Shown: positions 1 through 9,310 of the stretch, one piece after another
How positions within the stretch are numbered: position 1 is the first letter of the stretch
Layout: the number at the start of each line of letters is the position of its first letter
NCBI RefSeq assembly: GCF_000471905.2
Contig: NW_006494931.1
Coordinates: forward strand, 6,514,244-6,578,243
Reading direction: 5' to 3'
Origin: Amborella trichopoda
Lineage: Eukaryota > Streptophyta > Magnoliopsida > Amborellales > Amborellaceae
DNA length: 64,000 nt
Notes under the pieces: generated by a model
Seen by the model: the letters and a program-made list of their open reading frames with translations, nothing else
Database searches by the model: none
What the model was told of the DNA's origin: nothing
Translations under genes and position numbers: made by a program

Positions 1-1
<1 letters not shown>

Positions 2-38
<37 letters not shown>
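2..38. repeat. TA dinucleotide microsatellite
   Basis: An uninterrupted TA run at the very start of the window; its true left end lies outside. It abuts the left end of the MITE copy at 39-435. Confidence 0.95.
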
Positions 39-40
<2 letters not shown>

Positions 41-435
41 GGGTGCGGTTTCTATAAGGATATAACCTTAAACAATCCAATCAAGGCGCACATTAAAATT
101 TTATCATAACATATAATTTTTTTATAAAAAATTATTAGTATTATCTTAAAATCTATTTTCATACCTAATTAGAAAACTTTAAATTCCAAAAATGGTTAAA
201 ATCCAGTAGATCTATAAATATATGAAAATTTTGAAAATAAATGGTCTAGATAATATGTTGCAAAATACATTATTTCCGAGACTCAAAAACTTTTCTTTTT
301 TCATATTCATACATCTCAATGTTAAGATGATCAATTAGAAGGTTTTTTCAACATTAAAATAATATTTTTGATAAATTTTTGAGATGCGTATGTGATACTA
401 CATTTTAAAGTTGCAACCTTATATAAACTTTTCCC
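39..435. mobile_element. MITE copy 1, Mutator-like family
   Basis: This AT-rich stretch aligns along its length with 37253-37646. Shared landmarks are the left end followed by an AACAATC block (line-up of 70-85 with 37288-37300), the central phrase around a TACATTATTT block at 266-275, and the right end ending in TTTTGAG and a TATA-rich tail. Its two ends are imperfect inverted repeats of one another, about 50 bp each. It has no coding capacity. The family assignment comes from copy 2, which has a 9-bp target duplication; here the left flank is microsatellite, so I could not define one. Confidence 0.5.
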
Positions 436-1412
436 ATACGTAAAAAAGTGTATTTGCCCTTAGTAGTAGGACTTCACATTTATCCATGTTAATTGAGTGC
501 GAAATCACCTGTTCGAGGTTATGGCATTGACCACACTTAAAGTCCAAAAGCATTTATGGAATCTTTATGTATGTATGTATATACACAACATAAACAAGAG
601 CACAATAAAAGAAGAAATAATGCGTCGCGTATTTATGCCTTACTTGTCAAGAGAGGAATCTTACTCGTCAAGGGAAATTATTGGGTGCTTTATATTTGGA
701 ATTCGATCAAAATTGAAGGTACTTCTTTTGAAAGGATTATGTAGGAGAAAAGCTCTTACCGTAGTTCCACTAGGCACGTGCTAGGGAGCCACGAGTTGAT
801 CCCTATCATCGGTAAAGAAGTCCAACTAAACCTGGGTTCGCCATGGTTCAATCAAATTGAGCCTTGATTAACTTGGGAGTGAGCCTTCGTTATTTTGATT
901 GGAAATAGAATTTTCGTTACAAAGATCTATTACATTTCATGCCATCATTATGAGCAAGCCAAGCTCTTAACATTCAATTAAGTTGACCAGGACTTGACTG
1001 TGTTACTCTAACTTGCATTTTTTTTTTTTTTTTTGTTAGAATCTCGTAAAATAAAATTTAAAATTTATAAAGATTGTATTATTTTATTAAATTAATATAT
1101 AAATGCTTTATGCATAATTTTTATATTTTATGATGATTTGATTTATAAGTTCTACTTATATATTTCCTATCGTTATTTTTTAGATTTTTCTAAAATATTT
1201 GTTATTATTAATCATTTTTTTTTTAAGTTCTATGCTAGATTTCTAATTGGATAGTTGTGAGTGTTTTATTGACTAGATTCGAAGTTTAAAATTTCATTTC
1301 TCGAATTCGGTAACACAACCCAAGTCATTCTATTTGTCATCTAATTACTAGAAGTAATTGTAACATCTTAGTAACAAAGATAAATAGTTTCATGACATAC
1401 ATTCTTTTATAT
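436..1412. other. Gene-free AT-rich DNA
   Basis: I see no convincing gene. The longest open frame (about 95 codons near 497-784) has no recognisable motif. A poly-T run lies at about 1018-1034. Confidence 0.6.
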
Positions 1413-1422
1413 TTCTTTTTTA

Positions 1423-1858
1423 GGAAAACTCTTCCCAACGCCTATAGGCGAAAATAAACATTGATTTCGTCTACCCTCATCACCATCCAAACTTCATCGT
1501 ACGGTTACAGTTGTCTGGTAGTGTTTCAATTTTTATTTTTTTTCTACAAATCCAAATTACTTGAATTTGGAGCGTGTGTACATCTTAGTGATGTGTACCT
1601 AATAAAAATATGAAGAAAAATAATTTGTAAAATATAAATTGACCAAAATACCCCCAAAAATTTTGTGAATTATTTTTTTAATATTTTTATTAGGTGCACC
1701 TCACTAAGATGTACACACGCTCCAAATCTCAGATCATTTCTATTAATTAAAAAAAAAAAAACACTACCGGACAACTGTGACTGTGCAATGAAGTTTGGAT
1801 GGTGATGAAGGTTGGCGAAATCACTGTTCATTTTCGCCTATTGGTGCTTTGTAGTATC
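1423..1858. mobile_element. Foldback MITE with about 170-bp inverted arms
   Basis: The element is one long palindrome. The outer left arm (from about 1430, phrase TATAGGCGAAAAT) is matched by the reverse complement of the outer right arm ending at about 1852. The inner left arm (1569-1610, starting GGAGCGTGTGTACATC) is matched by 1683-1726. Only about 70 bp separate the arms. T-rich direct repeats of 10-11 bp, TTCTTTTTTA-like, flank it at 1413-1422 and 1859-1869, as expected for a Mutator-like insertion. The duplication is low-complexity, so the exact ends are uncertain. No protein is encoded. Confidence 0.75.
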
Positions 1859-1869
1859 TTCTTTTTTTA

Positions 1870-3994
1870 TTATGTTCTAGACATTCAATAATATTCACTT
1901 CTTTCACGTTAACAAATTTTTAATATTTTTATATCTTAGCCCGTTTTGTTGGTATTCTACCTTGCAAAGTTGTTCTGTTTGATGGTGCCGAAATCCCGAG
2001 CCTGAGCTGACTAAGAGGACTTGAGCATATCAATGTTTGATTACTCAGGCAAGCCAACTCGAACTTGCTTGAGTAACTTGTTACTCCTCACCTTGGCGAG
2101 CTGGTGGCAAGCCCGTTTATCCCCGATTGAGCGTCCAACTCAAAAATCTTAATAAAAATTCAAAAATATTATAAAAAATTAAAAATAAGAAATTTATTAA
2201 TATTATATATATTTTTATGTTTTCTATCATTTTGATAAATATTGGAAAGTATTTTGGTCATGAATATTTATTTTTATGTTTTCCATTCTTTTGGGGTTAT
2301 TTCTAAAATACCCTGTACAAATTGATTTTTCAAAATTCATTTTTCACTACTTTTTTAACCTCATTCAGTGTCTTGTTTAATTTTACTTTAAAAATATTTT
2401 CCTATCTTTTGGATTTTAAGCATTCTTTTTATTTTGTAACACTTTTTTGGCCTTGTCCAGAACTTGGCCCACCGTTATTCTTACTTGGGGCGAGTACTTG
2501 GCCCAGGCCTGGGACGATCACCCAGCCCGAGTTGCTCTTTCCAACAGTGGAGCAAAGTCGAAAGCTAAGAATAGCTGTAAGAAACCAACCCGAAATCTTA
2601 CCAAAATATGGAGGGCCTGAAAACATTTGGAAGCTTCGCCCCAAATTTCCGATAATGACTCCAGCGCCACTTAGCCTGTGACTAGCAATAAATTAAGAAC
2701 ACACATACACCTGTGTTGTACCAGAACAAGTATGGTGTCCTCTATTGCGCAATTTGAAAGGGGTTCTATGCTTTTCCTTATCTCACACGATGGAATCTGG
2801 ATCGTTGATTATTCACTGCTTTTCCGTACTGAAAGCAGCTCTTTTGAAAGAGGAGAGATTGGGCCCCACAACTGTTTTAAAAGACTAGACTTAGGGCAGC
2901 GCATCTTGACACGGCGCTTTGTATCAGACTTCACCGGTTCAAACCATTCAAGGGGTACCTCCTTTTCGGGAACCCCAAAATCTAGGAACATGTTAAAACC
3001 TAGGTTTAATAACACGGATATATTGGAAACGGGCTGGTTCATGGTTGTAGAGGTGGCAAACGGTCCGGTATGGGTTGAGTCTGGCTAGACCTGGACTGAG
3101 TCCCAAATAGATTCGGATCCAAGTTTTTTCGTTGGGTCTCGGGTCCATTGTCACCTTCGTTATGAATTTTTTTTTTCTTTTTTTTTGCCTATTTTTTATT
3201 ATCATATACCCGTATTATCCGTAACAAGTTCATAATCACCCGCTATTAGATTTCAAGTCATGTAATTTACCGTTTAATAGCTACGGATGACTACTAGTTC
3301 TAATTATACACAATCTTTAATATACTGAAATGAATAAGACTTAAAGTAAAGTATTTTATCTTTAACAGTTCTTGAGTACCTGTCGGGTCTGGTCCAGTTC
3401 GCCATTTTTTTAAATGCTTATAAATATTAAAATTTGTATATTTAGTATTTGATGTATAAACAAGTTTTGAAAAAATACCTAGTCTCAAACAACTTGTTAA
3501 TTCCTTTAGGGTAGGTTTATTTTCCGTAAAAAAGAGTTCTTGGCAATACATCTTTTCACACGACAATTAATTGATGCAAAAATATTCTCAAACCTTACCA
3601 TATAAAAAAAATTTATCATATAAAAAGATTATTCAAAAAATATTTTTGAGTCAGTTGTGCCCATCAAAACTGGCTCGCCAATTTGACGCACTAAGCATTT
3701 TAGAATTGTCCATGGTTCAAGCGGTTGTAAACGGGGATGGAAAAGGATGGGACAAGAGAGGCAATAGATTAAGAATCTAGGACCGGCAGTTTGATTCGTG
3801 AATGCTATAAAATACATAATGTGTTTTAATGCGAGTGCACGCACGATGCCTCCCAGGCGTTATCTGGCCCGTCATCCATCACCTTTTCTTTTGAATAAAT
3901 CGAATTCCCAAATGCTGGTTGAAGAAGAAGGAGATGCGGTTCCGTTGAGTACAAACGTACAAAACCAAACCGACCATTCCTCCCCACCCCCCAT
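1870..3994. other. Intergenic DNA with degenerate GC-rich patches
   Basis: No gene is supported. GC-richer patches at 1985-2125, 2450-2545 and 3048-3150 carry phrases typical of worn non-autonomous DNA transposons. For example, GAGGTGGCAAACGG at 3050-3063 resembles a hAT terminal sequence, with a poor inverted counterpart near 3375-3405. I could not find target duplications. 3600-3994 is the upstream region of the SAUR gene; no TGTCTC auxin-response element was seen there. Confidence 0.5.
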
Positions 3995-4000
3995 TATAAA
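3995..4000 (+). promoter_or_regulatory. TATA box of the SAUR gene
   Basis: TATAAA lies about 30-35 bp before a pyrimidine-rich CTCTCTCT leader. A start site near 4025-4032 would put a 25-codon upstream reading frame (ATG 4035, stop ending 4112) in the leader, ahead of the SAUR start codon. Confidence 0.6.
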
Positions 4001-4034
4001 TTCCCACTCCCTCTCTCTCTTCGCCCAACACAAA

Positions 4035-4112
4035 ATGCTCATCTCCATTACCACGCTCTTCATACCTCGACCCTCCCTAGAGTGGCTCTATTTTTTGTGG
4101 TTCCATTTCTAG
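4035..4112 (+). CDS. Putative uORF in the SAUR leader
   Basis: This is the first ATG downstream of the TATA box. It opens 25 codons and stops at TAG (4110-4112), 89 bp before the SAUR ATG. No other ATG lies between it and 4202. If the transcript begins upstream of 4035, the frame could reduce translation of the main frame. That is inference from position only; the peptide has no recognisable motif. Confidence 0.3.
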   Translation: MLISITTLFIPRPSLEWLYFLWFHF

Positions 4113-4201
4113 CTCCCTATTCCTCCCCATCTCTCATTTCCCTTTTGAATTTCTCTTCCTCTTCTAACCCTATAGAGAGAGGGGTGACTCTGTTTGAGTG
4201 G

Positions 4202-4516
4202 ATGGAGTTTGGGGCAGAAGTAGCAGAGTGTTTAATGGCTGCCGAGAAGAAGATGAAGAAGGAAAAGGGCGGTGTGCCGAAAGGGTGCATAGCTGTGAAG
4301 GTTGGGGTAGAAGGGGAGGAGCCGGTTCAAAGAGTTGTGATCCCTATTCACTATCTGTATCACCCTCTCTTCATGCGACTTCTTGAAGAGGCGAAGGAGG
4401 TCTATGGCTTCCAAGCTAGCGGTCCCCTTCGCATCCCGTGCGCCATCGATGATTTCCTCCATGTTCGCTGGCTCATAGAGAGAGAGAAACACCACCCGAA
4501 CGCCTTCTCTTGTTGA
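4202..4516 (+). CDS. SAUR family auxin-responsive small protein
   Basis: This is an intronless 104-residue protein of the SAUR family (small auxin-up RNA). Known SAURs promote cell expansion by inhibiting PP2C.D phosphatases, which releases plasma-membrane H+-ATPase activity. The SAUR domain fills residues 25-98: VPKGCIAVKVG at 25-35, VVIPIHYLYHPLF at 45-57, LLEEAKEVYGF at 60-70, and the GPLRIPC block at 74-80 followed by the closing DDFLHVRWLIEREK. A short Lys/Glu-rich N-terminus precedes it, as in SAUR32-like members; which subgroup it belongs to is not certain. The first ATG in frame is 4202. The frame is open further upstream but has no ATG there. A second ATG at 4235 (giving 93 residues) is a reasonable alternative start. 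There is no signal peptide. The gene looks intact, and it is the only gene here that I judge functional. Confidence 0.92.
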   Translation: MEFGAEVAECLMAAEKKMKKEKGGVPKGCIAVKVGVEGEEPVQRVVIPIHYLYHPLFMRLLEEAKEVYGFQASGPLRIPCAIDDFLHVRWLIEREKHHPNAFSC

Positions 4517-5390
4517 GTTTCTGGCCTCCCTGTCTCACTCTCTTCCTGCAATTTTGCTCTTTGTGAATTCCTTTTTGTAGTTCATGTATAAACATTTTGT
4601 CACTGAAAGAACATAGACACTTTATGGTGGATCAAATTAACTCTCACAGGGCATCAATGGCCTTATTTTCTTACTATACCAATAACTGATATTTAGTAAG
4701 TCCATAGATGCATTTGGGATTCCATTGCTACAGTATTGAGTTATGGATACTGCTTATGTGATTCCCGGTTTTCATATAAAATTAGGGATTTTTCATACGT
4801 CATAGTGAACTTTTTTAAAGGGAAGTAAGTCAATAGAGTGATATTATGCTTATCCCCATTTCCACTCGCATAAGGATTTTCATAGCTATAAAGAGACTTA
4901 ATAGATGGGTATTATCCTCGAGCTGCTACTTTTCTGAACTAAATTAGACCTAGAAAGGAGATTTCTGGTTTCATAATTTAGTCAGTGGTGTATGATCAGT
5001 CAGTGAACAGATAACTCGGCCAATTGTATTGGCCCTTGGCTCCGTCCGGGAACTCAGCCGAGCATGGTATACCCCAAAATAAATAAAGGTGAACAAGGGC
5101 TTAAAAAAGGGGTAAAAAAATGTTTAAAATCATAAATATGAATTAATAGAATCATTATTAGGGAAAACAAACAATCTTTACTAAATGAAATAGACAAAAA
5201 TAAAATAAAATATGAATTATTAAAAATGTTAGATTTATACATTGAATATTATAAAATAATACATAAGTTAATACCGAACCTTAAAAATTAACAAAATCTT
5301 ATGAAGAAGCATTTCTAACTGTTGTGCTAGTCGTTTTTTATTTTCAATATTTTATTTATATAGTTTATAGCGGCATTCCAAAAAATGCCA
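4517..5390. other. SAUR 3' flank, no further gene
   Basis: The first 100-150 bp probably form the 3' UTR (TGTATAAAC at about 4583-4591). From about 5080 the sequence becomes very AT-rich. No gene or RNA is recognised. Confidence 0.5.
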
Positions 5391-5393
5391 TGC

Positions 5394-5520
5394 GGCACCT
5401 AGGCAGCCCGGCCGGGGGGCCTAGAGCATAGGAGGCCTAGTAGAAAGGACCCCAAAAATTTAGAGGGGGTTTTCGGCCCTTAGGCAGGCAGGCCTAGGCC
5501 AGTGAGCGGCAGCTAGGTGC
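5394..5520. repeat. Short GC-rich element with inverted ends
   Basis: GGCACCTAGGCAGCC at 5394-5408 is inverted as GGCAGCTAGGTGC at 5508-5520. The GC-rich interior repeats the word GGCCTAG. It may be a tiny non-autonomous element; no target duplication was identified. Confidence 0.35.
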
Positions 5521-5629
5521 AACGATGTTTTACAACAGTTATTTGGGCATGGTTAGGGCTACCAACAGGCTGTGTTCGAGCTGATTCGGACCGACCCGAA
5601 AATAGGCCCAATAAGGCCCAGCCCGTTAA

Positions 5630-6010
5630 AAGCCTGAAATTTCATACATAGACCAAGCTTGCCTGCTAAGGCCCGGAAATGCATGCTGCAGGCCAGCTCG
5701 GACCGAAAAAGGCCATGTTAGGCCTATTGGGTTTGACCTGGCCTAGCCCAATTATTACTATAAAATATTTTTTTTTTCGATCTTCTCTTCAGACTTTTCA
5801 ATTGAAGATTTGAAGTGTGACTTTTCAATTGAATTTTTCTTTTCCAACTTCCTCTTCAGGCCCACCTGCAAAGGCTTGAAAATGCATACGGAGGTTTGGT
5901 CTGGACCGAAAAAGGTTCTGTTAGACCTATTTGGCCTGACCCAGCCCAATTATTCCTATAATTTTTTTTTTGGACTTTCTCTTCAGACTTTTCAATTGAA
6001 GCTTTGAATT
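5630..6010. repeat. Diverged tandem duplication, unit about 200 bp
   Basis: Two adjacent units (about 5630-5829 and 5830-6010) share the same order of words: AAATGCAT, GGACCGAAAAAGG, GGCCTGACC/AGCCCAATTATT, a T-run, then CTCTTCAGACTTTTCAATTGAAG. Corresponding words are offset by 194-203 bp. The upstream edge (TAGGGCTACCAACAGG at 5554) resembles a hAT end. Function is unknown. Confidence 0.65.
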
Positions 6011-6803
6011 AAGAAAAAAATTGCTAATTAATTTTTAGAAAATTTAAGACCCCTTTAAATTAAAAAAATACTAGAACCACACATTCAACGTACCCACAAA
6101 GAGAGAGAGATAAATAATTATCCAGATAGATCAAACAACACCATCAAACACACCAAACCAGATCGGAGAGAGATGTATCCCGAATGTTTACATAAAACAT
6201 CCTTATACATAAAAAAAAAGAAGAAAAAACAACAAAATAAGAGAGACAGCTCTAAGTATACAAACTCTCTCTGCCCATGCTCATTCGGTGTCGATATCAA
6301 AACGTCATCCAACACCATAGTTGATTATTTACCCTGAATTTCATGTATTGAAGAAATTTAGGCAGGTTGGCTAAAAAATAAATAAAAGGCACAGAAGCTT
6401 TGTTTCGCTTAATGTGTGTGATACTGGTGTAATAAAAATAAACTGCAAATGAATATAACCATAAAACATTTTCTTTCTACAAATCTTTCTTTAATCTCTT
6501 TCTTCTCAGTCACTTAAAAGTTTATTGGCTAATTATTGCTTCAAAATTACATCCAAGTAGTACCCACCTAAACCATTCAACAATGTCATCAATCAAGCCC
6601 CAGCCATTTGAGGGGCAGCCCATTCCAAACAATAGGCTCAGACAATGAATACAACCTGTACAATAGGCACATCAAGTAACTTAGCAGGTAACCTAAAGAG
6701 AGTTTAAAGGACATAATGATCCCCATGCATTAGCTGAAACAAGATAATTGAAGCAATCATATAGAGAGGAAAATGTTTCCATCATGTCAAACATAGTATA
6801 GCA
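6011..6803. other. Possible minus-strand gene remnant, no complete gene
   Basis: This stretch lies downstream, in minus-strand sense, of the RRM exon remnant at 6804-6880. It could contain the rest of that gene as introns and UTR, but I could not find the RNP1 exon or an RS domain. A minus-strand open stretch at 6118-6318 has no recognisable motif. Confidence 0.3.
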
Positions 6804-6880
6804 AGTGTAGTAATTCTTTGGAAGGTAAACATTCTTCACATGGCCAAAGAGCTCAAATGAGATCCTAAGATCTCCAGACC
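6804..6880 (-). pseudogene. RRM exon remnant, SR splicing-factor-like
   Basis: On the minus strand this exon-sized piece reads SGDLRISFELFGHVKNVYLP followed by KNYYT. In plant SC35-like (SCL) SR proteins a similar run (DLR..F..FG..K..YLP..YYTG) spans helix 1 to strand 2 of the RNA-recognition motif. SR proteins bind exonic enhancers in nuclear pre-mRNA and recruit the spliceosome. Strand 1 (RNP2) and strand 3 (RNP1) are not adjacent, so this would be a single internal exon. The upstream side has a pyrimidine-rich run ending in TGCGG where an acceptor ending in AG would be expected, and the YYT end is not followed by a GT donor. Retroelement A begins only about 250 bp upstream of it, so the 5' part of the gene is absent. 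The match is short; coincidence is possible. Confidence 0.45.
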
Positions 6881-6980
6881 CGCAAAATGAAAGAAATGAG
6901 CACAAAGAACCATAAGTACATTGACAAGAATAATTTGAGAAATAGTGATCTAACTAATGCTACTATTTTCTTTGTTTCTA

Positions 6981-7034
6981 TTTATTGATCATTGGAGGCC
7001 TAAGGCATTTATTGATCATTGTAGGCCTAAGGCC
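6981..7034. repeat. 27-bp direct repeat, two copies
   Basis: TTTATTGATCATTG followed by GGCCTAAGGC occurs at 6981 and again at 7008, with few differences. It is a local tandem duplication beside the element A insertion. Confidence 0.8.
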
Positions 7035-7128
7035 ATTTTTTCTTAACTAAGCCAACAATCTCTGGTTTAGCTGTGGGGACGAACATCACACTGAAAAAAC
7101 CTACTCAAGGCTTCAATATGCATCATAC

Positions 7129-9290
7129 TGTTGTACGTCATTTTTGACGTGCTTACATCCTTGATACAAATAAGGAGAGAGCCTATGACGATCTAGTCCT
7201 GCTGGTACCCAAGACACCGCCAAACCAAGAGAATACTGCAGAATAAGCCTAACACTAGGCAACCTTGGAAAAAGTACCATCATACAAAAAAGAGACCTTA
7301 CAACTATAGCCCTATGCTAGGGGCTTCAAAATAGTATTAGACTATCATCGTTGCTTCTAGAATATCGAAAAACCCCTAAAGACCAAATTTGGGCTCAATC
7401 GGACCTCTCAAGAATATTCTGGGCTCAAATTACCTCGAATGGGTAGGTCATACACTATTGCAGTGTGGCCTCAGCAAGCCAGTCCCCAATCATGGAGGCT
7501 GTGATCTTCACTTCTCAGGATGACACGCAAAACATCCACATGTTGCTCATTTGGAGTCGGAGCAAGCTCAAAATCGTACACAAGCTAGGTCTCGATAACC
7601 CAGTCATTTTGACATATGGCACGTGTCGTGACATGATCTAGAATCAAAGCTTTTCTAAAGAGAAGATGAGCTCAAAACCATATAACTTAGAGCTTTTGAA
7701 GAAAAGACATCTCCAACGTCGTGAAGCAATAAACTCGAGATTTGTACATCGGATCATCGTAAGGACAGATCTGATGAGACCGTATCACGAAGGGCTACAA
7801 GCTGGTATAATTGTTATGCTCAATCTAAGGTCGAATAAATTGCAAAATCCAAGATTGAAGAAAGAAAGATCTTCCAATCTTCGGAATCCCTTATTTCAAC
7901 GATCTCTCAAAATCAGAAAATACTTCAAGCAAGAACCAAAATAGACAAAATTTAGTGCAAAATGATTGTGGAAGTCTCATTTTTAATTTGCAATCAAAAT
8001 AAAGACTCCAAACACCATGGATTGCATTACAGCGATGGCCAAACGTTCACGATCTAGCCGGATTTCTACCTCTCAAGAAAAAGTCTACCTTAAGATGATA
8101 AAAAAAACATCAAACTCTAGAATCAAACAAGCATCAAGACTACGATGATCCGTCGTCTCAATCACCGCCACAAACATAAAAAAAGCTTCCAAGATCTGGC
8201 AATAGCAAAAGACCCCTCGGAGAGGGATTGTTTCATCATTAGCACAAAAAGGTTTGAGGGAAATTTTGGTCATTATTCCTAAATTGAAGATTTTATTGTA
8301 ATTTCTTTTAATTTTTATTTAGCTTAGTTTTGAGCATCCACCCCTGTTCGTTGGGTCCTCTATATAAACAAGCTTAGGTCAATCGTAAAAATGCCGGATC
8401 ATGCATTAACAAAATAAAGGTATTAAGCTTGTTTCCACTTGTCTTCTTGCTCCTAACCCTTGGATCTAGATTCGAAGCGAGAGAAAACTTTCCTAGAGAG
8501 GGAAATTACCCCTAGTCCACCCTAGTCACACAGTTTCGTTTTCCCTCTCTTTCTCTTCTTTCTTTTTTCTCTTTCTTCACTTGTTGCTTGCCCCGCGTAG
8601 TAACCCGTGCCCGCGAAAAGATGCGTGGTCCCGTTTCTTTTACCTTTCCATCTCTTGCGTAAATGTAGCATGTCTGCGGCTTCACATAACATCTAGCTCT
8701 CAATCAAAAACCTTTTAGAGTCAGCCAAAGGATTCTAACCCTCAGACCATTACTCTAACTACCTCTCTGTACAGTCGAGTTGAGTTGTGAGAGACGCATA
8801 CGTTCTCTCCCTCAGTTAGTCTGGAGGAGTCTTCTTGAGACGATAGTTAAGAGAGTTCTAATCCTTCGGTTGTCCTGATTGCCTGAGCGCATAGCATTTG
8901 CGTGAATAGGGGGATTCTTGTCATCCTTCTTTCTCATCCATTCTTTTTGTTAGCCAGACCCTGTTCGAGCGAGTTACTATAGAGGAGTATAATCGAATCC
9001 ACATTGCAGTTTCCAACGTAAGATAACGAAGCGACATATTAAACAACTTGAGGAGAGTCTGTGTCTAAACCGCGCTGGCAGACAGTCGGACGGCTTCATA
9101 ATTGTTCCAAGACGGCAAATTGCCTGGTTGTGTCCCGATCCCCAAAACGACGAGGTAATTGATCACTATTTGTGCATAGGAGAGCTTGCATGTGCACACT
9201 TACAAACATGCAGCACGCGCGGACCCTGCTCGGTTTTTTGAGAGAGGATTTTCCCTGCTGTACGCGTGAAGAAAAATCAGGCCCGACCAA
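7129..9290 (+). repeat. Element A 5' LTR
   Basis: The LTR starts TGTTGTACGTCATTTTTGAC, which is the reverse complement of the LTR terminus of element I (ends 59107). It ends just before the PBS at 9292, giving about 2.16 kb. Its middle follows the plan of the B, C and D LTRs: a conserved patch around 7380-7620, a T-rich run, then TATA. Open frames inside it, such as 7666-7944, are not genes. Confidence 0.75.
8361..8368 (+). promoter_or_regulatory. LTR promoter TATA box (element A)
   Basis: TATATAAA follows the conserved phrase GAGCATCCACCCCTGTTC. The same phrase precedes the TATA of the D, C and I LTRs. An AATAAA at about 8412-8417 could be the R-region polyadenylation signal. Confidence 0.6.
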
Positions 9291-9291
9291 C

Positions 9292-9310
9292 TGGGGACTC
9301 CACTAGGGAC
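9292..9310 (+). other. Primer-binding site of element A
   Basis: TGGGGACTCCACTAGGGAC directly follows the LTR. It matches the PBS of element B (21769-21787) at 17 of 19 positions. It begins with TGG, as expected for pairing to a tRNA CCA end. It is not the initiator-methionine PBS used by elements E/F. Confidence 0.65.

Noticed and set aside
497..784. 95-codon open frame
   Set aside because: AT-rich region, no motif, no promoter or splice evidence.
2322..2681. 119-codon open frame with Pro/Gly/Trp-rich words
   Set aside because: Derived from degenerate GC-rich repeat words, and the start codon is not a convincing ATG context; no family match.
3048..3405. hAT-like MITE
   Set aside because: Only one end is convincing; no 8-bp target duplication and a weak inverted end.
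4082..4201. N-terminal extension of the SAUR protein (144 residues)
   Set aside because: The extension would start at GTG; the first ATG in frame is 4202.
7666..7944. 92-codon open frame
   Set aside because: Lies inside the element A LTR.
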